A DNA stretch of 64,000 nucleotides from an uncultured Christensenellaceae bacterium. Lineage in GTDB: Bacteria > Bacillota > Clostridia > Christensenellales > Borkfalkiaceae. Both the position numbers and the translations under genes were made by a program. The notes below the pieces were generated by a model. The model searched no databases and was not told the DNA's origin. It saw only the letters and a program-made list of their open reading frames with translations. Positions 17,912 through 26,024 of this stretch are shown here, in pieces. Positions within the stretch are counted from its first letter, which is position 1. Every line of letters starts with the position of its first letter. The stretch spans positions 21,859 to 85,858 of the forward strand of contig CAJUMW010000006.1 in assembly GCA_910587625.1 (NCBI GenBank), given 5' to 3'.

Positions 17912-19966
17912 ATGAATATTACGGCTAAAGAGATCAGAAACGTAGCTATTATCGGACACAGCGGAGAGGGAAAAACGACGCTGTGCGAAGCAATGCTGTT
18001 CAACGGCGGAGTTATCGACAGAATGGGCAAGGTCGAGGACGGCACAACCGTTATGGACTTTGACGAGCTTGAAAAAGCAAAAAAGACCTCCGTCTATACT
18101 TCGGTTGCATACCTTATGTGGAAGGGCATAAAGATAAATTTATTGGATTTGCCCGGCTTCTACGATTTCGAGGGCGAGCGACACGAGGGACTTGCGGCTT
18201 GCGGCGCGGCGGTGCTGGTAATAGGCGCAAACGGCGTGCTGCCCATCGGCGCGGAGAGCGTGGTTGAATATTGCTTAAAACTCGGCAAACCGCTTGTAAT
18301 ATTTATTAACGGAATGGATAAAGCCAACGCCGACTACACGGGCACGCTAAACGCGTTGAAAGAGAAATACGCCGGCAAGCTTGCACCCATTCAACTGCCG
18401 ATTATGGCGGAGGGCAAAATGACGGGCTACTTGAACGCAATTCAGGAAAAAGCTTATAAATTCTCCACCCAGGGCCCTCAGGAAATACAAATTCCCGAAG
18501 AATTAAGGCAGCAAATGGACGATATGCAGGCGTCGCTTATGGAAACGGCAGCCGAAAACGACGATATATTGCTTGACAAATATTTCGAGGAAGGAAAACT
18601 TTCAAAGGACGACACCGTCCACGGAATAAGGCGCGGCATTGCGACGGGAAGCGTAATACCCGTTATGGCGGGAAGCGCGCTTCAGAACAGGGGCGTAATA
18701 AATTTGCTTGACGAAATAGTCAGATATATGCCCAACGCCAACGAGCGTAAAAATTCACTGGCAACAGATATCAACGCGGACGAGATTATAAGCGTTGAAT
18801 GCGAGGAAAACGCGCCGTTTGCCGCGCAGGTATTCAAGACCGTTTACGACTCCTACTCGGGCAAACTAAACTACCTTAAAGTTTTCCGCGGCTGTATCAA
18901 GACAGGTCAGACCGTTTTAAACTCGAACACGGGCGTCGAGGAGAGAGTCGGTCAACTGTTCCTTTTAAGGGGCAAAAAGTGCGAGCTTGTAAACGAGATT
19001 TGCGCCGGAGATATAGGAGCTATAAACAAGCTTACGAGTACGGACACAAATCACACACTGTGCGCGATAGGCACGTCAATACAGTTCGACCCCATACGCT
19101 TCCCCCGTCCCTCGCTTTCGCTTGCGGTCAAGTCCGCAAACAAGGGCGACGAGGACAAAATGTTTGCCGGATTTAATAAAATGTGCGAGGAAGACTATAC
19201 TTTTTCGGTAGAAAAACGCGCCGACACCAACGAGCTTATTTTGAGCGGTCAGGGTGAAGTCCATATAGAAATGCTTGCGAAAAAGCTTAAAGCGCGCTAC
19301 GGATTGGACGTAATTTTAACCGAGCCGAAAATTCCCTACCGCGAAACCATACGCACCGTTGCCGAAGCCGAGGGCAAGCACAAAAAGCAGTCGGGCGGTC
19401 ACGGACAGTACGGGCACTGCAAGGTTCGCTTCGAGCCGTGCGAGGCTGAATTTGAGTTTGGTGACGAAGTCGTCGGCGGTGCGGTGCCGCGCCAATATAT
19501 ACCTGCGGTTGAAAAGGGACTTAAAGAATGTATGAGCCGCGGCGTGCTTGCGGAGTATCCCGTGACGGGCGTTCGCGCGGTTTTGTACGACGGAAGCTAT
19601 CACGACGTCGACTCGTCCGAAATGGCGTTTAAGGCGGCGGCAGCGCTTGCGTTCAAAGAGGGAATTAAAAAAGCCAAACCCGTAATTTTAGAGCCGGTTA
19701 TGAAGCTTAAAGTTTTGGTCGACGGAGAGTATCTGGGCGGAGTTATGGGGGATATTTCAAAGCGCCGCGGCAGAATTTCGGACAGCAGCGCCGAGGGCGG
19801 CTTAACTTTGGTTGTTGCCGAAGTTCCCCTTTCGGAAATTACAAAGTACGCAACCGACCTGCGCGGACTCACTCGCGGACAGGGCAAATTTACGACAGAG
19901 TTTTTGCGCTATGAAGAAGTTCCGCCCCAAGCGGCAGAAAAAATTATAGCCGACAGCAAAAAATAA
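17912..19966 (+). CDS. elongation factor G-like GTPase (EF-G2/FusA2 type)
   Basis: The 684-residue protein has EF-G domain order: G domain (about 8-270), beta-barrel domain II, domain III (SGQGEVHIEMLAKKL), domain IV (QSGGHGQYGHCKVRFEP) and domain V (GGVMGDISKRRGRI). The P-loop is GHSGEGKT (15-22). In the switch II motif DLPGF (79-83) the catalytic His of canonical EF-G (PGH) is Phe, and the base-recognition motif is NGMD (133-136) instead of NKMD. These changes fit the FusA2-like paralogues, whose role in translation or stress is unclear. It stands alone with its own promoter and terminator. Confidence 0.85.
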   Translation: MNITAKEIRNVAIIGHSGEGKTTLCEAMLFNGGVIDRMGKVEDGTTVMDFDELEKAKKTSVYTSVAYLMWKGIKINLLDLPGFYDFEGERHEGLAACGAAVLVIGANGVLPIGAESVVEYCLKLGKPLVIFINGMDKANADYTGTLNALKEKYAGKLAPIQLPIMAEGKMTGYLNAIQEKAYKFSTQGPQEIQIPEELRQQMDDMQASLMETAAENDDILLDKYFEEGKLSKDDTVHGIRRGIATGSVIPVMAGSALQNRGVINLLDEIVRYMPNANERKNSLATDINADEIISVECEENAPFAAQVFKTVYDSYSGKLNYLKVFRGCIKTGQTVLNSNTGVEERVGQLFLLRGKKCELVNEICAGDIGAINKLTSTDTNHTLCAIGTSIQFDPIRFPRPSLSLAVKSANKGDEDKMFAGFNKMCEEDYTFSVEKRADTNELILSGQGEVHIEMLAKKLKARYGLDVILTEPKIPYRETIRTVAEAEGKHKKQSGGHGQYGHCKVRFEPCEAEFEFGDEVVGGAVPRQYIPAVEKGLKECMSRGVLAEYPVTGVRAVLYDGSYHDVDSSEMAFKAAAALAFKEGIKKAKPVILEPVMKLKVLVDGEYLGGVMGDISKRRGRISDSSAEGGLTLVVAEVPLSEITKYATDLRGLTRGQGKFTTEFLRYEEVPPQAAEKIIADSKK

Positions 19967-19974
19967 AAAAAGCA

Positions 19975-20002
19975 AGCCGCATTTTAAAATGCGGCTAATT
20001 TT
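19975..20002 (+). terminator. terminator of the EF-G-like gene
   Basis: AGCCGC-ATTTTAAAAT-GCGGCT (19975-19996) followed by AATTTTTCTT. The stem overlaps the 3' end of the convergent gene on the minus strand. Confidence 0.8.
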
Positions 20003-20277
20003 TCTTCTAAAAATATAAGCATTTGCTCAATCATATCAAGCTTTTTATGAATTTCGCAAATAACATTTTCTATTGACTCTACTTCTCTATCGATTTTATC
20101 AAAATCTTCTTCAAAATGATCGCAATTTTTTTGCAGAGCATTTTTATTCTTTTTTCGCACCTTGTATAATTCTTCGTTTATACAGTGCCCGTTGCACAAA
20201 TAAACATAGCGTGTGCCGTGTTTTGCAAAGTGCGGTAAATAGTATTTACAATTTTCACATTTTATTTCATTCATCAT
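19984..20277 (-). CDS. small Cys-rich protein with coiled coil, unknown function
   Basis: The 97-residue protein begins with C-x2-C-x-YY, followed by C-x3-C and a single CDHF, which looks like a small zinc site, then an acidic helix (about 55-97) likely to form a coiled coil. A protein with the same CxxCxY(Y/F)...C...C...C layout is encoded at 38352-38612, so the two probably belong to one family. A TATAAT (20287-20292) lies 9 nt before the ATG and no Shine-Dalgarno sequence is visible. Confidence 0.6.
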   Translation of the reverse strand: MMNEIKCENCKYYLPHFAKHGTRYVYLCNGHCINEELYKVRKKNKNALQKNCDHFEEDFDKIDREVESIENVICEIHKKLDMIEQMLIFLEEKLAAF

Positions 20278-20374
20278 TGTAATACTATTATAACTTAATT
20301 TTTATGCGCTGTGTTAAAAATACGCGAAACGCGTAGTGATTTTATTTTTACTCCCTATTTTTAAACTTTCAAAT

Positions 20375-20413
20375 AAAAAAGCGCAAAGAAACACTAAGCA
20401 TTTCATTGCGCTC
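20375..20413 (-). terminator. terminator of the COG0523 operon
   Basis: On the minus strand AGCGCAA.GAAA and TTTC.TTGCGCT form a stem followed by TTTTTTATTT. It ends transcription of the two GTPase genes. Confidence 0.7.
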
Positions 20414-20445
20414 GAAAAACTAAAATTACCATTGACGTGTAAATT

Positions 20446-21396
20446 TTAATAATAAGTTACAACTATTTCTTCGGGCGGCTCGGCTGTTTCCACCTTTTCA
20501 GCGATAAGCACGGGACCTTCGGCACGGTAGACGTCGTTATACTGCGTAGTAACCGTGGCGGTAACAGTCAGCCAATCGCGCGTTTTTACGCCCTTAATAA
20601 GATTAGCAATGTTAACCGCAAAGCCGTCGTAGGAAATGTCGGCTTCGCAACAGGTCATAATATGCCTGCCAAGCACTATAAATCCCTTGGGTACGCGCTT
20701 TGAAACTGCCGCCATTCCCTTAAATTTGACCTTTTTACCCTCGTAATCGGCGGCATTTTCCGCCAAGTCGCGGTAGAACCAGGCAAAATCCCTGTCCTCG
20801 ATCTCAATGACGGGCGCGCCCTTATCAAACGGCATAGGGTCCTCGATTTCGTCAAAAGTAACTTTGCCGCCGACGTATTCATATACAATGTCGGGGCGCC
20901 GCGAAATTCCGCGCACTACTTTATGAAAATCAAGCTGCTCAAACTCTCCCTTAAAGCGGTTAAAAACCACCATTTGCGTCATCTGTATTTTATCGAATAC
21001 AAGCTGGCGCATATTTTTATTATAGTTTAAAAACGTCGTCGCGTCAAAGAAAGTCATAATCTGGTTTATTATCCAGCTTTCGGGCATAGACTCGAAAAAC
21101 TTTTCCAACAGCCAAGTTCCGTTGTACTCGACAATTACCCTCTGCACACCGTATTTTTCGGTCAGACGGTTCAAGTTTTCCTGCGTTAGCTCGTCCTCAC
21201 TTTCAAGCGTGACCTTTGTGACGTATTTTACGTTGAAGCTGTCGGGATTGTATTCCTCGTCCCCCTCTTCGCAGACGAGAAGCAAAGTCTTTTCTCCCGT
21301 ATCCATTCTCGGGTCCTCGAGCGTTTCCTGTATAAATTTAGTCTTGCCCGAGTCGAGAAAACCCAAAAAAAGATATACGGCTATTCCCTCGTCCAT
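20446..21396 (-). CDS. COG0523-type GTPase fused to a DUF1980/YcgQ-like C-terminal domain
   Basis: I start at MDEGIAVYLFLGFLDSGKT (316 residues), one base after the preceding stop. The N-terminal half is a G3E GTPase with P-loop GFLDSGKT but lacks the CxCC metal motif of its neighbour. The C-terminal part (about 200-310) has the pattern KVKFKGMA...PKGFIVLGRHIMTCCEADIS...WLTVTATV. This resembles the soluble domain of the TIGR03943/YcgQ proteins that accompany zinc-regulated COG0523 genes. Coupling to the upstream His-rich GTPase suggests joint work in metal (probably zinc) homeostasis. Confidence 0.75.
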   Translation of the reverse strand: MDEGIAVYLFLGFLDSGKTKFIQETLEDPRMDTGEKTLLLVCEEGDEEYNPDSFNVKYVTKVTLESEDELTQENLNRLTEKYGVQRVIVEYNGTWLLEKFFESMPESWIINQIMTFFDATTFLNYNKNMRQLVFDKIQMTQMVVFNRFKGEFEQLDFHKVVRGISRRPDIVYEYVGGKVTFDEIEDPMPFDKGAPVIEIEDRDFAWFYRDLAENAADYEGKKVKFKGMAAVSKRVPKGFIVLGRHIMTCCEADISYDGFAVNIANLIKGVKTRDWLTVTATVTTQYNDVYRAEGPVLIAEKVETAEPPEEIVVTYY

Positions 21397-21397
21397 A

Positions 21398-22522
21398 TTA
21401 AACCCCGAAGAGCAGAGCAAGCTTTTGCTCGTCGATTTTTGAACCTATTACGCACAGTCTGCCCGTGTAAGAAGGCGTGCCTTCGCGAACTTCGGGCTCT
21501 CCGGGAACATAGTCGAAATGTATCCACTTGCCGTCGTCAGCTGCAACAATGCCCTTTGCGCGCAATACAGTGCCGTACCTCTCGTCCGAAAGCGCTAAAA
21601 GCATTTTTTCAAGCTCGGCGCGGTTGAACTTTTTGCCCGTTTCAACGCCCCAGCTTGTAAACACCTCGTCGGCGTGATGATGTTCGCGGTCATGCTCGTG
21701 ATGATGGTGCCCGCAGCAGCCGCCCTCTTCATGTTCGCGGTCATGCTCGTGATGATGGTGTCCGCAGCAGCACTCTTCCTCTTCGTGGTCGTGCTCGTGC
21801 TCGTGATGATGATGTCCGCAACAATCGCCCTCTTTATGGTCGTGGTTGTGCTCGTGATGATGGTGTCCGCAGCAGCATTCTCCGTGATGATGTTCGTGCT
21901 CAAGTTCTTCAAGCTCGGACTGCAAAGTTACAGAGTGTTCCATTGCAGATAAAATTTCTTTGCCGTCAAGCTCATTCCAAGGCGTTGTTACTATAGTTGC
22001 CGCGCCGTTTTTCTCGCGTACGAGGTCGACTGCGTTTAAAAGCTTTTCCTGCGAAGTAACGTCGGTATGACTGAACACTATGCAACAAGCTGTTTGAATT
22101 TGGTCGTTGAAAAACTCGCCGAAGTTCTTCATATATACCTTGCACTTAGCCGCGTCCACAACCGCAGTATATGCGTTAATTTTACAGTCTTTGAGGTCTG
22201 CGCCCTCTACCGCGCGGATTACGTCGGAAAGCTTACCGACGCCGGACGGCTCTATTAAAATACGGTCGGGGTGATATTCCTCGTACACCCTTTCAAGCGC
22301 CTTGGAAAAATCCCCCACGAGCGAACAGCATATGCAACCCGAGTTAAGCTCGTTTATCTTTATGCCTGCGTCCTGCAAAAATCCGCCGTCGATTCCTATC
22401 TCTCCGAATTCGTTTTCAATTAAAACAAGTTTTTCTCCGACGTATGCTTCCTTTATGAGTTTTTTAATGAGCGTAGTTTTACCAGCCCCGAGAAAGCCCG
22501 AAAAAATATCTATTTTAGTCAT
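21398..22522 (-). CDS. COG0523 zinc-chaperone GTPase with His/Cys-rich repeats
   Basis: The 374-residue protein belongs to the CobW/P47K family. It has P-loop GFLGAGKTT (9-17), a GCICC metal motif (Cys63, Cys65, Cys66), EPSGVG and a CobW C-terminal domain. Between the domains, residues 208-283 are four near-repeats of CCxGHHHHEHxxxH, with over 30 histidines and about 10 cysteines, presumably storing or sensing zinc or nickel. The guanine-specificity motif is SHTD instead of NKxD. It is translated just before the partner GTPase. Confidence 0.9.
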   Translation of the reverse strand: MTKIDIFSGFLGAGKTTLIKKLIKEAYVGEKLVLIENEFGEIGIDGGFLQDAGIKINELNSGCICCSLVGDFSKALERVYEEYHPDRILIEPSGVGKLSDVIRAVEGADLKDCKINAYTAVVDAAKCKVYMKNFGEFFNDQIQTACCIVFSHTDVTSQEKLLNAVDLVREKNGAATIVTTPWNELDGKEILSAMEHSVTLQSELEELEHEHHHGECCCGHHHHEHNHDHKEGDCCGHHHHEHEHDHEEEECCCGHHHHEHDREHEEGGCCGHHHHEHDREHHHADEVFTSWGVETGKKFNRAELEKMLLALSDERYGTVLRAKGIVAADDGKWIHFDYVPGEPEVREGTPSYTGRLCVIGSKIDEQKLALLFGV

Positions 22523-22535
22523 AAAAATTTACCTC

Positions 22536-23171
22536 TCAATATGTCAGCTTACGGAAAGAGCCGTCCTCTTTATGTATCATTATTCTTGCGTCCTGATTGT
22601 CCGCAAGCGTCTTTGCGTATGCAATTGCCTCCGCCTGGGTGTTGAAAAGTTTAATTGCCTTTGCCGCGCCCTCGGCTTTTATCTGCCAGCGATTATCTTC
22701 TTTGCGTTTTGCAATATGATATACCTTGTTTGTCGAAGCAGGCTTTTCTTCGGGTTTTTCCTCTTTTTTAGCGGCAGGTTTCGGCTCGGGCTTCTTTTCC
22801 GTTGCTTTATTTTCGGCAGGCTTGGGCTCGGGCTTTTTCTCCGTCTTTTTTTCCGTGGGAGTCTGCCCGTCCTTTTTATCGGCGGACTTTTTAGCCGTGG
22901 GCTTAGCCTCGGGCTTTTCCTTATTCTCGGTCACGGGTTTTTCTTTGGGCTTAGCCTCCGTCTTTGCCTCAACGGGTTTGCGCTCGGCAGGCTGAGCTTT
23001 TGCCGGCTTTTCCTCTTGTTCGGACGAGGGCTGCGTATCGTCAGTTTGGCTTTTGCGTTTTGTGAATTTAAAAATTAAAAATATTATAACTGCGGTAACA
23101 AGAAAAATCAGTGCGACGGTAAGCCACACCCACCAGGGAATATCCAAATTCGATGTTGCTAGAAATCTCAT
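22536..23171 (-). CDS. membrane-anchored Lys/Pro/Glu-rich protein with C-terminal DUF2188 domain
   Basis: The 211-residue protein has one transmembrane helix (about 13-37), then a long low-complexity linker of KPEAKP/TEKKPEPK-type repeats (about 40-140). It ends in a 65-residue DUF2188 domain (VYHIAKRKEDNRWQIKAEGA...AKTLADNQDARIMIHKEDG). The function of DUF2188 is unknown. The domain probably faces the cytoplasm or wall, depending on topology that cannot be decided here. It is 13 nt upstream of the zinc GTPase gene and probably co-transcribed with it. Confidence 0.75.
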   Translation of the reverse strand: MRFLATSNLDIPWWVWLTVALIFLVTAVIIFLIFKFTKRKSQTDDTQPSSEQEEKPAKAQPAERKPVEAKTEAKPKEKPVTENKEKPEAKPTAKKSADKKDGQTPTEKKTEKKPEPKPAENKATEKKPEPKPAAKKEEKPEEKPASTNKVYHIAKRKEDNRWQIKAEGAAKAIKLFNTQAEAIAYAKTLADNQDARIMIHKEDGSFRKLTY

Positions 23172-23191
23172 ACAACCCTCCGTTTTTATCT

Positions 23192-23220
23192 ATTGTATAA
23201 CAAAAATGTCATAAAATCAA
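23192..23220 (-). promoter_or_regulatory. promoter of the DUF2188-COG0523 operon
   Basis: TTGATT (23215-23220), 17 nt, TACAAT (23192-23197), followed by a GGAGGG ribosome binding site before the ATG at 23171. Confidence 0.65.
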
Positions 23221-23230
23221 GCGTTTGGCG

Positions 23231-23264
23231 CAATTAAAAAGCCCTACCGTACGGTAAGGCTTTT
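23231..23264 (-). terminator. terminator of the cyclophilin-like lipoprotein gene
   Basis: AGCCTTACCGT-ACGGTAGGGCT on the minus strand followed by TTTTTAATT. The reverse direction also has a T run, so it can work both ways. Confidence 0.75.
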
Positions 23265-23274
23265 GTGATACGAT

Positions 23275-24216
23275 TTAATATTGAGTTATTTTAACCGACC
23301 TTATAATAATGGGCGTTTTGGGAACGTTAAAGTCCACTGACTTGCCCTTATCTTCCTCAGACTTGTTGGAAAAGTCGTCAAGGTTGTCCACACGAACAGA
23401 CGTCGAAGAATAGAAGTTACTTGCCGTGCCGCCGTGATTGTCGGTTATATATGCCCTTACCGCGTCGACAAAATCGTCGAACTCGTCGGTGCTGTCAAGC
23501 CTTGCAAATACCGTGTAGTTGTTTGCGTTGTACGAAGAAGAAGTGCCCGTTTGAAGTGCGAAGAGCGAAGTTGCGCAATTGGTCTTATAGTCCGCCATTA
23601 TAATCTGGTCCGAAGTCGGGGTAACATAAATCTTTTGTGCGGACTTCTTCTCATAGTAGAACATTTTAAGGCTGCCGTATTCGGCGGAGAGCGCACCCTT
23701 TTCTATCTCCTGATGAATATTTTCGTAGAACTCTCCCATAACCGTGGGAAGAGCGTCGGCTGCGTCTACTATTTCCTTATCATCTTTATAACCGCGGTTA
23801 GCGTAGACGGACGGAGTGAGCTTTCCTTCGTTGAACAGCTTCATATACGCGTCCTCTTTAGAGTAATTTTCCAAATACTCCGTCATCTGGCTCGCATTTT
23901 CGGACAATGCTGCATACTCGTCCTCGTCATAGCCGTAGCCGCCCGTAAACCAATCGTTGGACGTATAGTTGTGGATAACCGTATCGTCGTAAAAATTGTT
24001 TTCGGCAAGCTCGATAAAGTGCCTTACGGTATGCGGATACATATTTCTGTAGAGAGTATAGCTCACTTCATACGTCTGGCCGTTGAACTCGTAAGTTATT
24101 TCGGCACGGGGATGCGACGTTTCAATCGTACACGCGCTTGCGCCTACAACCGAAAAAGTTACGGCGCATGCGGAGATAAAACCTATTAAAATTTTTCCAA
24201 GTTTCTTGTTTTTCAT
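23275..24216 (-). CDS. divergent cyclophilin-like lipoprotein
   Basis: The 313-residue protein has a signal peptide ending at Cys29. The segment SYTLYRNMYPHTVRHFIELA...NNFYDDTVIHNY and the terminal TPIIIRSVKI match the start and end of cyclophilin-type peptidyl-prolyl isomerases. The catalytic FHR motif is replaced by IHNY, and a helical insertion of about 100 residues interrupts the barrel. It is therefore probably an extracytoplasmic chaperone-like or inactive relative. It is monocistronic with a promoter very close to the ATG. Confidence 0.6.
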   Translation of the reverse strand: MKNKKLGKILIGFISACAVTFSVVGASACTIETSHPRAEITYEFNGQTYEVSYTLYRNMYPHTVRHFIELAENNFYDDTVIHNYTSNDWFTGGYGYDEDEYAALSENASQMTEYLENYSKEDAYMKLFNEGKLTPSVYANRGYKDDKEIVDAADALPTVMGEFYENIHQEIEKGALSAEYGSLKMFYYEKKSAQKIYVTPTSDQIIMADYKTNCATSLFALQTGTSSSYNANNYTVFARLDSTDEFDDFVDAVRAYITDNHGGTASNFYSSTSVRVDNLDDFSNKSEEDKGKSVDFNVPKTPIIIRSVKITQY

Positions 24217-24230
24217 AATTATACCATTTC

Positions 24231-24259
24231 ATTTTAAATGGAATTTATGGTTAAGTCAA
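24231..24259 (-). promoter_or_regulatory. promoter of the cyclophilin-like gene
   Basis: TTGACT (24254-24259), 17 nt, TAAAAT (24231-24236). Only 14 nt separate the -10 box from the ATG, and no Shine-Dalgarno sequence is present. Confidence 0.65.
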
Positions 24260-24289
24260 GCAATTTTTATTAAAGCAATCAATTTTTTA

Positions 24290-26014
24290 TTAATATTTAT
24301 CTCTTTTATAATAGCTCGTGTGCAAAAGCTCGTGCGCCTTGTGTGAATTGGGCGCGCCGAAAAACTCGTTATAAAGTTTTTCGACCGCGGGAGTTTCGTG
24401 CGAGCAACGCAATTTGTTTTCCCTGTCGCAGTCGTACAGCGCCTGTGCGCGCAGTGTTTTCAAATCTACGTTGTTGCGCACCTCGTCGTGAACATAGGGT
24501 TGACCGCCGCCGTTTATACAGCCGCCGGGACAAGCCATCACTTCTACGAAAGTATAATTTTTTTCTCCGCTTGAAATTAAGTCGAGCACCTTTCTCGCAT
24601 TTCCCAAGCCGCTTGCTACCGCAACGTTTATTTTTACGCCGCCGATTTCGTACTGAGCTTCCTTTACTCCCTCTGTGCCGCGCACCTCTTTAAATTCCGG
24701 CTGAGCGCCGCTTCCGCCCAGTTTGACGGCAGCCGTCCTCAGCGCAGCCTCCATAACGCCGCCCGTCGCGCCGAATATTGCGCCCGCGCCGCTTGCCGAA
24801 CCGAAAGGCTCGTCAAAGGGAGAGTCGGCAAGATTTGCAAAGTCTATACCTGCTTCCTTTATCATTTTGGCAAGCTCGCGCGTGGTGAGCGCGGCGTCTG
24901 TATAGTGACCGAGCTCGTCACGGGTAACTTCAAACTTTTTAGCCGTGCAGGGAATAACCGAAACGACGTACAAATTTTCGGGTTCTATATTGTTTTTCTC
25001 GCAATAGTAGGTTTTAAGCAGCGCAGAAAACATCTCCTGCGGAGATTTACAGGTAGACAGGTTGGGTATGTACTGCGGATAGTAATGCTCGAGGAATTTG
25101 ACCCAGCCGGGACAGCAGCTTGTAAACATCGGCGTCGGCTTGCCGTCTTTAAGCCGTGCCAACAGTTCGTTAGCCTCTTCCATGATTGTCAAGTCGGCGG
25201 TTATATCCATATTGAAACAGCTTACGTCCCCGAGCTGTTTTATTGCCGTTACCATTTTGCCCTCGACGTTTGTGCCGACGGGAAGGGAGAACGCCTCCCC
25301 GAGCGTAGCTCTTACGGACGGAGCGGTATAGAACACAACTTTTTTATCGGGGTCGACGATTGCGCCCCATACGTCGGCAACCGCGCTCTTTTCATACAGT
25401 GCGCCTACGGGACAAGCCACCACGCACTGACCGCAGTTTACGCAGGGCGTGAACGCAAGCGACACGTCGTAAGGAGAGCCTATGACCTTTGCATAGCCGC
25501 GGTTTTTTGGACCTATTGCCCCTATCGTCTGGTGCTCGCAAGCCGCAACACAGCGCGTACACATTATACATTTGCTGTTATCGCGCACAACCGAAGCCGA
25601 CAAATCGTCGATTGGCTTCAAGTCGTGGTCGGTGCCGAACTTATCCTCTTCGGCATTGTATTCAAGCGCGAGTTTTTGCAGCTCGCAGTTCATCGAGCGC
25701 ACGCAGCTCAAACACTTCTTTTTGTGTGTGGAGAGAATTAATTCAATCGTCGTTTTTCTCGACTTTCTCACTCTCGGCGTGTTGGTGCGAACCTCCATTC
25801 CCTCCGAAACGGGATAGACGCACGCAGCGACAAGCCCCCTTGCGCCCGTAGCTTCTACAAGGCACAGCCTGCAGCTTCCCACGCACTGCACGTCTTTGAG
25901 ATAGCACAGCGTAGGTATTCTGACGTTCGCAAGCTTTGCCGCCTGTAATATTGTCGAGCCTTCGGGAACGCTGACGGCTATTCCGTTTATTCTTAAATTA
26001 ACAAGTTTTGACAT
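24290..26014 (-). CDS. hydA: [FeFe] hydrogenase catalytic subunit (HydA of HydABC)
   Basis: The protein has 574 residues from the ATG (MSKLVNLRIN) with GAGG eight bases upstream. It starts with a [2Fe-2S] NuoG-like domain, then an HxxxC-type cluster region, two [4Fe-4S] motifs (CIMCTRCVAAC and CVNCGQCVVACP) and the H-cluster domain. The three H-cluster signatures are TSCCPGW, IPCTAKKFE and MACPGGCINGGGQP. The usual MPCTxKxxE has Ile for Met. It lies downstream of HydB and HydC homologues, so it probably couples NADH and ferredoxin to H2 in the cytoplasm. Confidence 0.95.
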   Translation of the reverse strand: MSKLVNLRINGIAVSVPEGSTILQAAKLANVRIPTLCYLKDVQCVGSCRLCLVEATGARGLVAACVYPVSEGMEVRTNTPRVRKSRKTTIELILSTHKKKCLSCVRSMNCELQKLALEYNAEEDKFGTDHDLKPIDDLSASVVRDNSKCIMCTRCVAACEHQTIGAIGPKNRGYAKVIGSPYDVSLAFTPCVNCGQCVVACPVGALYEKSAVADVWGAIVDPDKKVVFYTAPSVRATLGEAFSLPVGTNVEGKMVTAIKQLGDVSCFNMDITADLTIMEEANELLARLKDGKPTPMFTSCCPGWVKFLEHYYPQYIPNLSTCKSPQEMFSALLKTYYCEKNNIEPENLYVVSVIPCTAKKFEVTRDELGHYTDAALTTRELAKMIKEAGIDFANLADSPFDEPFGSASGAGAIFGATGGVMEAALRTAAVKLGGSGAQPEFKEVRGTEGVKEAQYEIGGVKINVAVASGLGNARKVLDLISSGEKNYTFVEVMACPGGCINGGGQPYVHDEVRNNVDLKTLRAQALYDCDRENKLRCSHETPAVEKLYNEFFGAPNSHKAHELLHTSYYKRDKY

Positions 26015-26024
26015 ACCGCACACC

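Noticed and set aside
17767..18045. A longer LRR protein starting at 18045
   Set aside because: The extra 93 codons would cover both divergent promoters and the start of the EF-G-like gene and would bury the signal peptide.
21674..21901. Tandem repeats resembling a CRISPR or minisatellite
   Set aside because: They are in frame and encode the CCxGHHHHEH metal-binding repeats; unit length and sequence vary and there are no unique spacers.
22302..23078. 258-codon plus-strand frame across the zinc GTPase and DUF2188 genes
   Set aside because: It mirrors biased codons of the two real genes, including the Lys/Glu-rich linker, and has no promoter or domain.
24905..25741. 278-codon plus-strand frame inside hydA
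   Set aside because: It is antisense to the hydrogenase gene, whose active-site motifs are beyond doubt.
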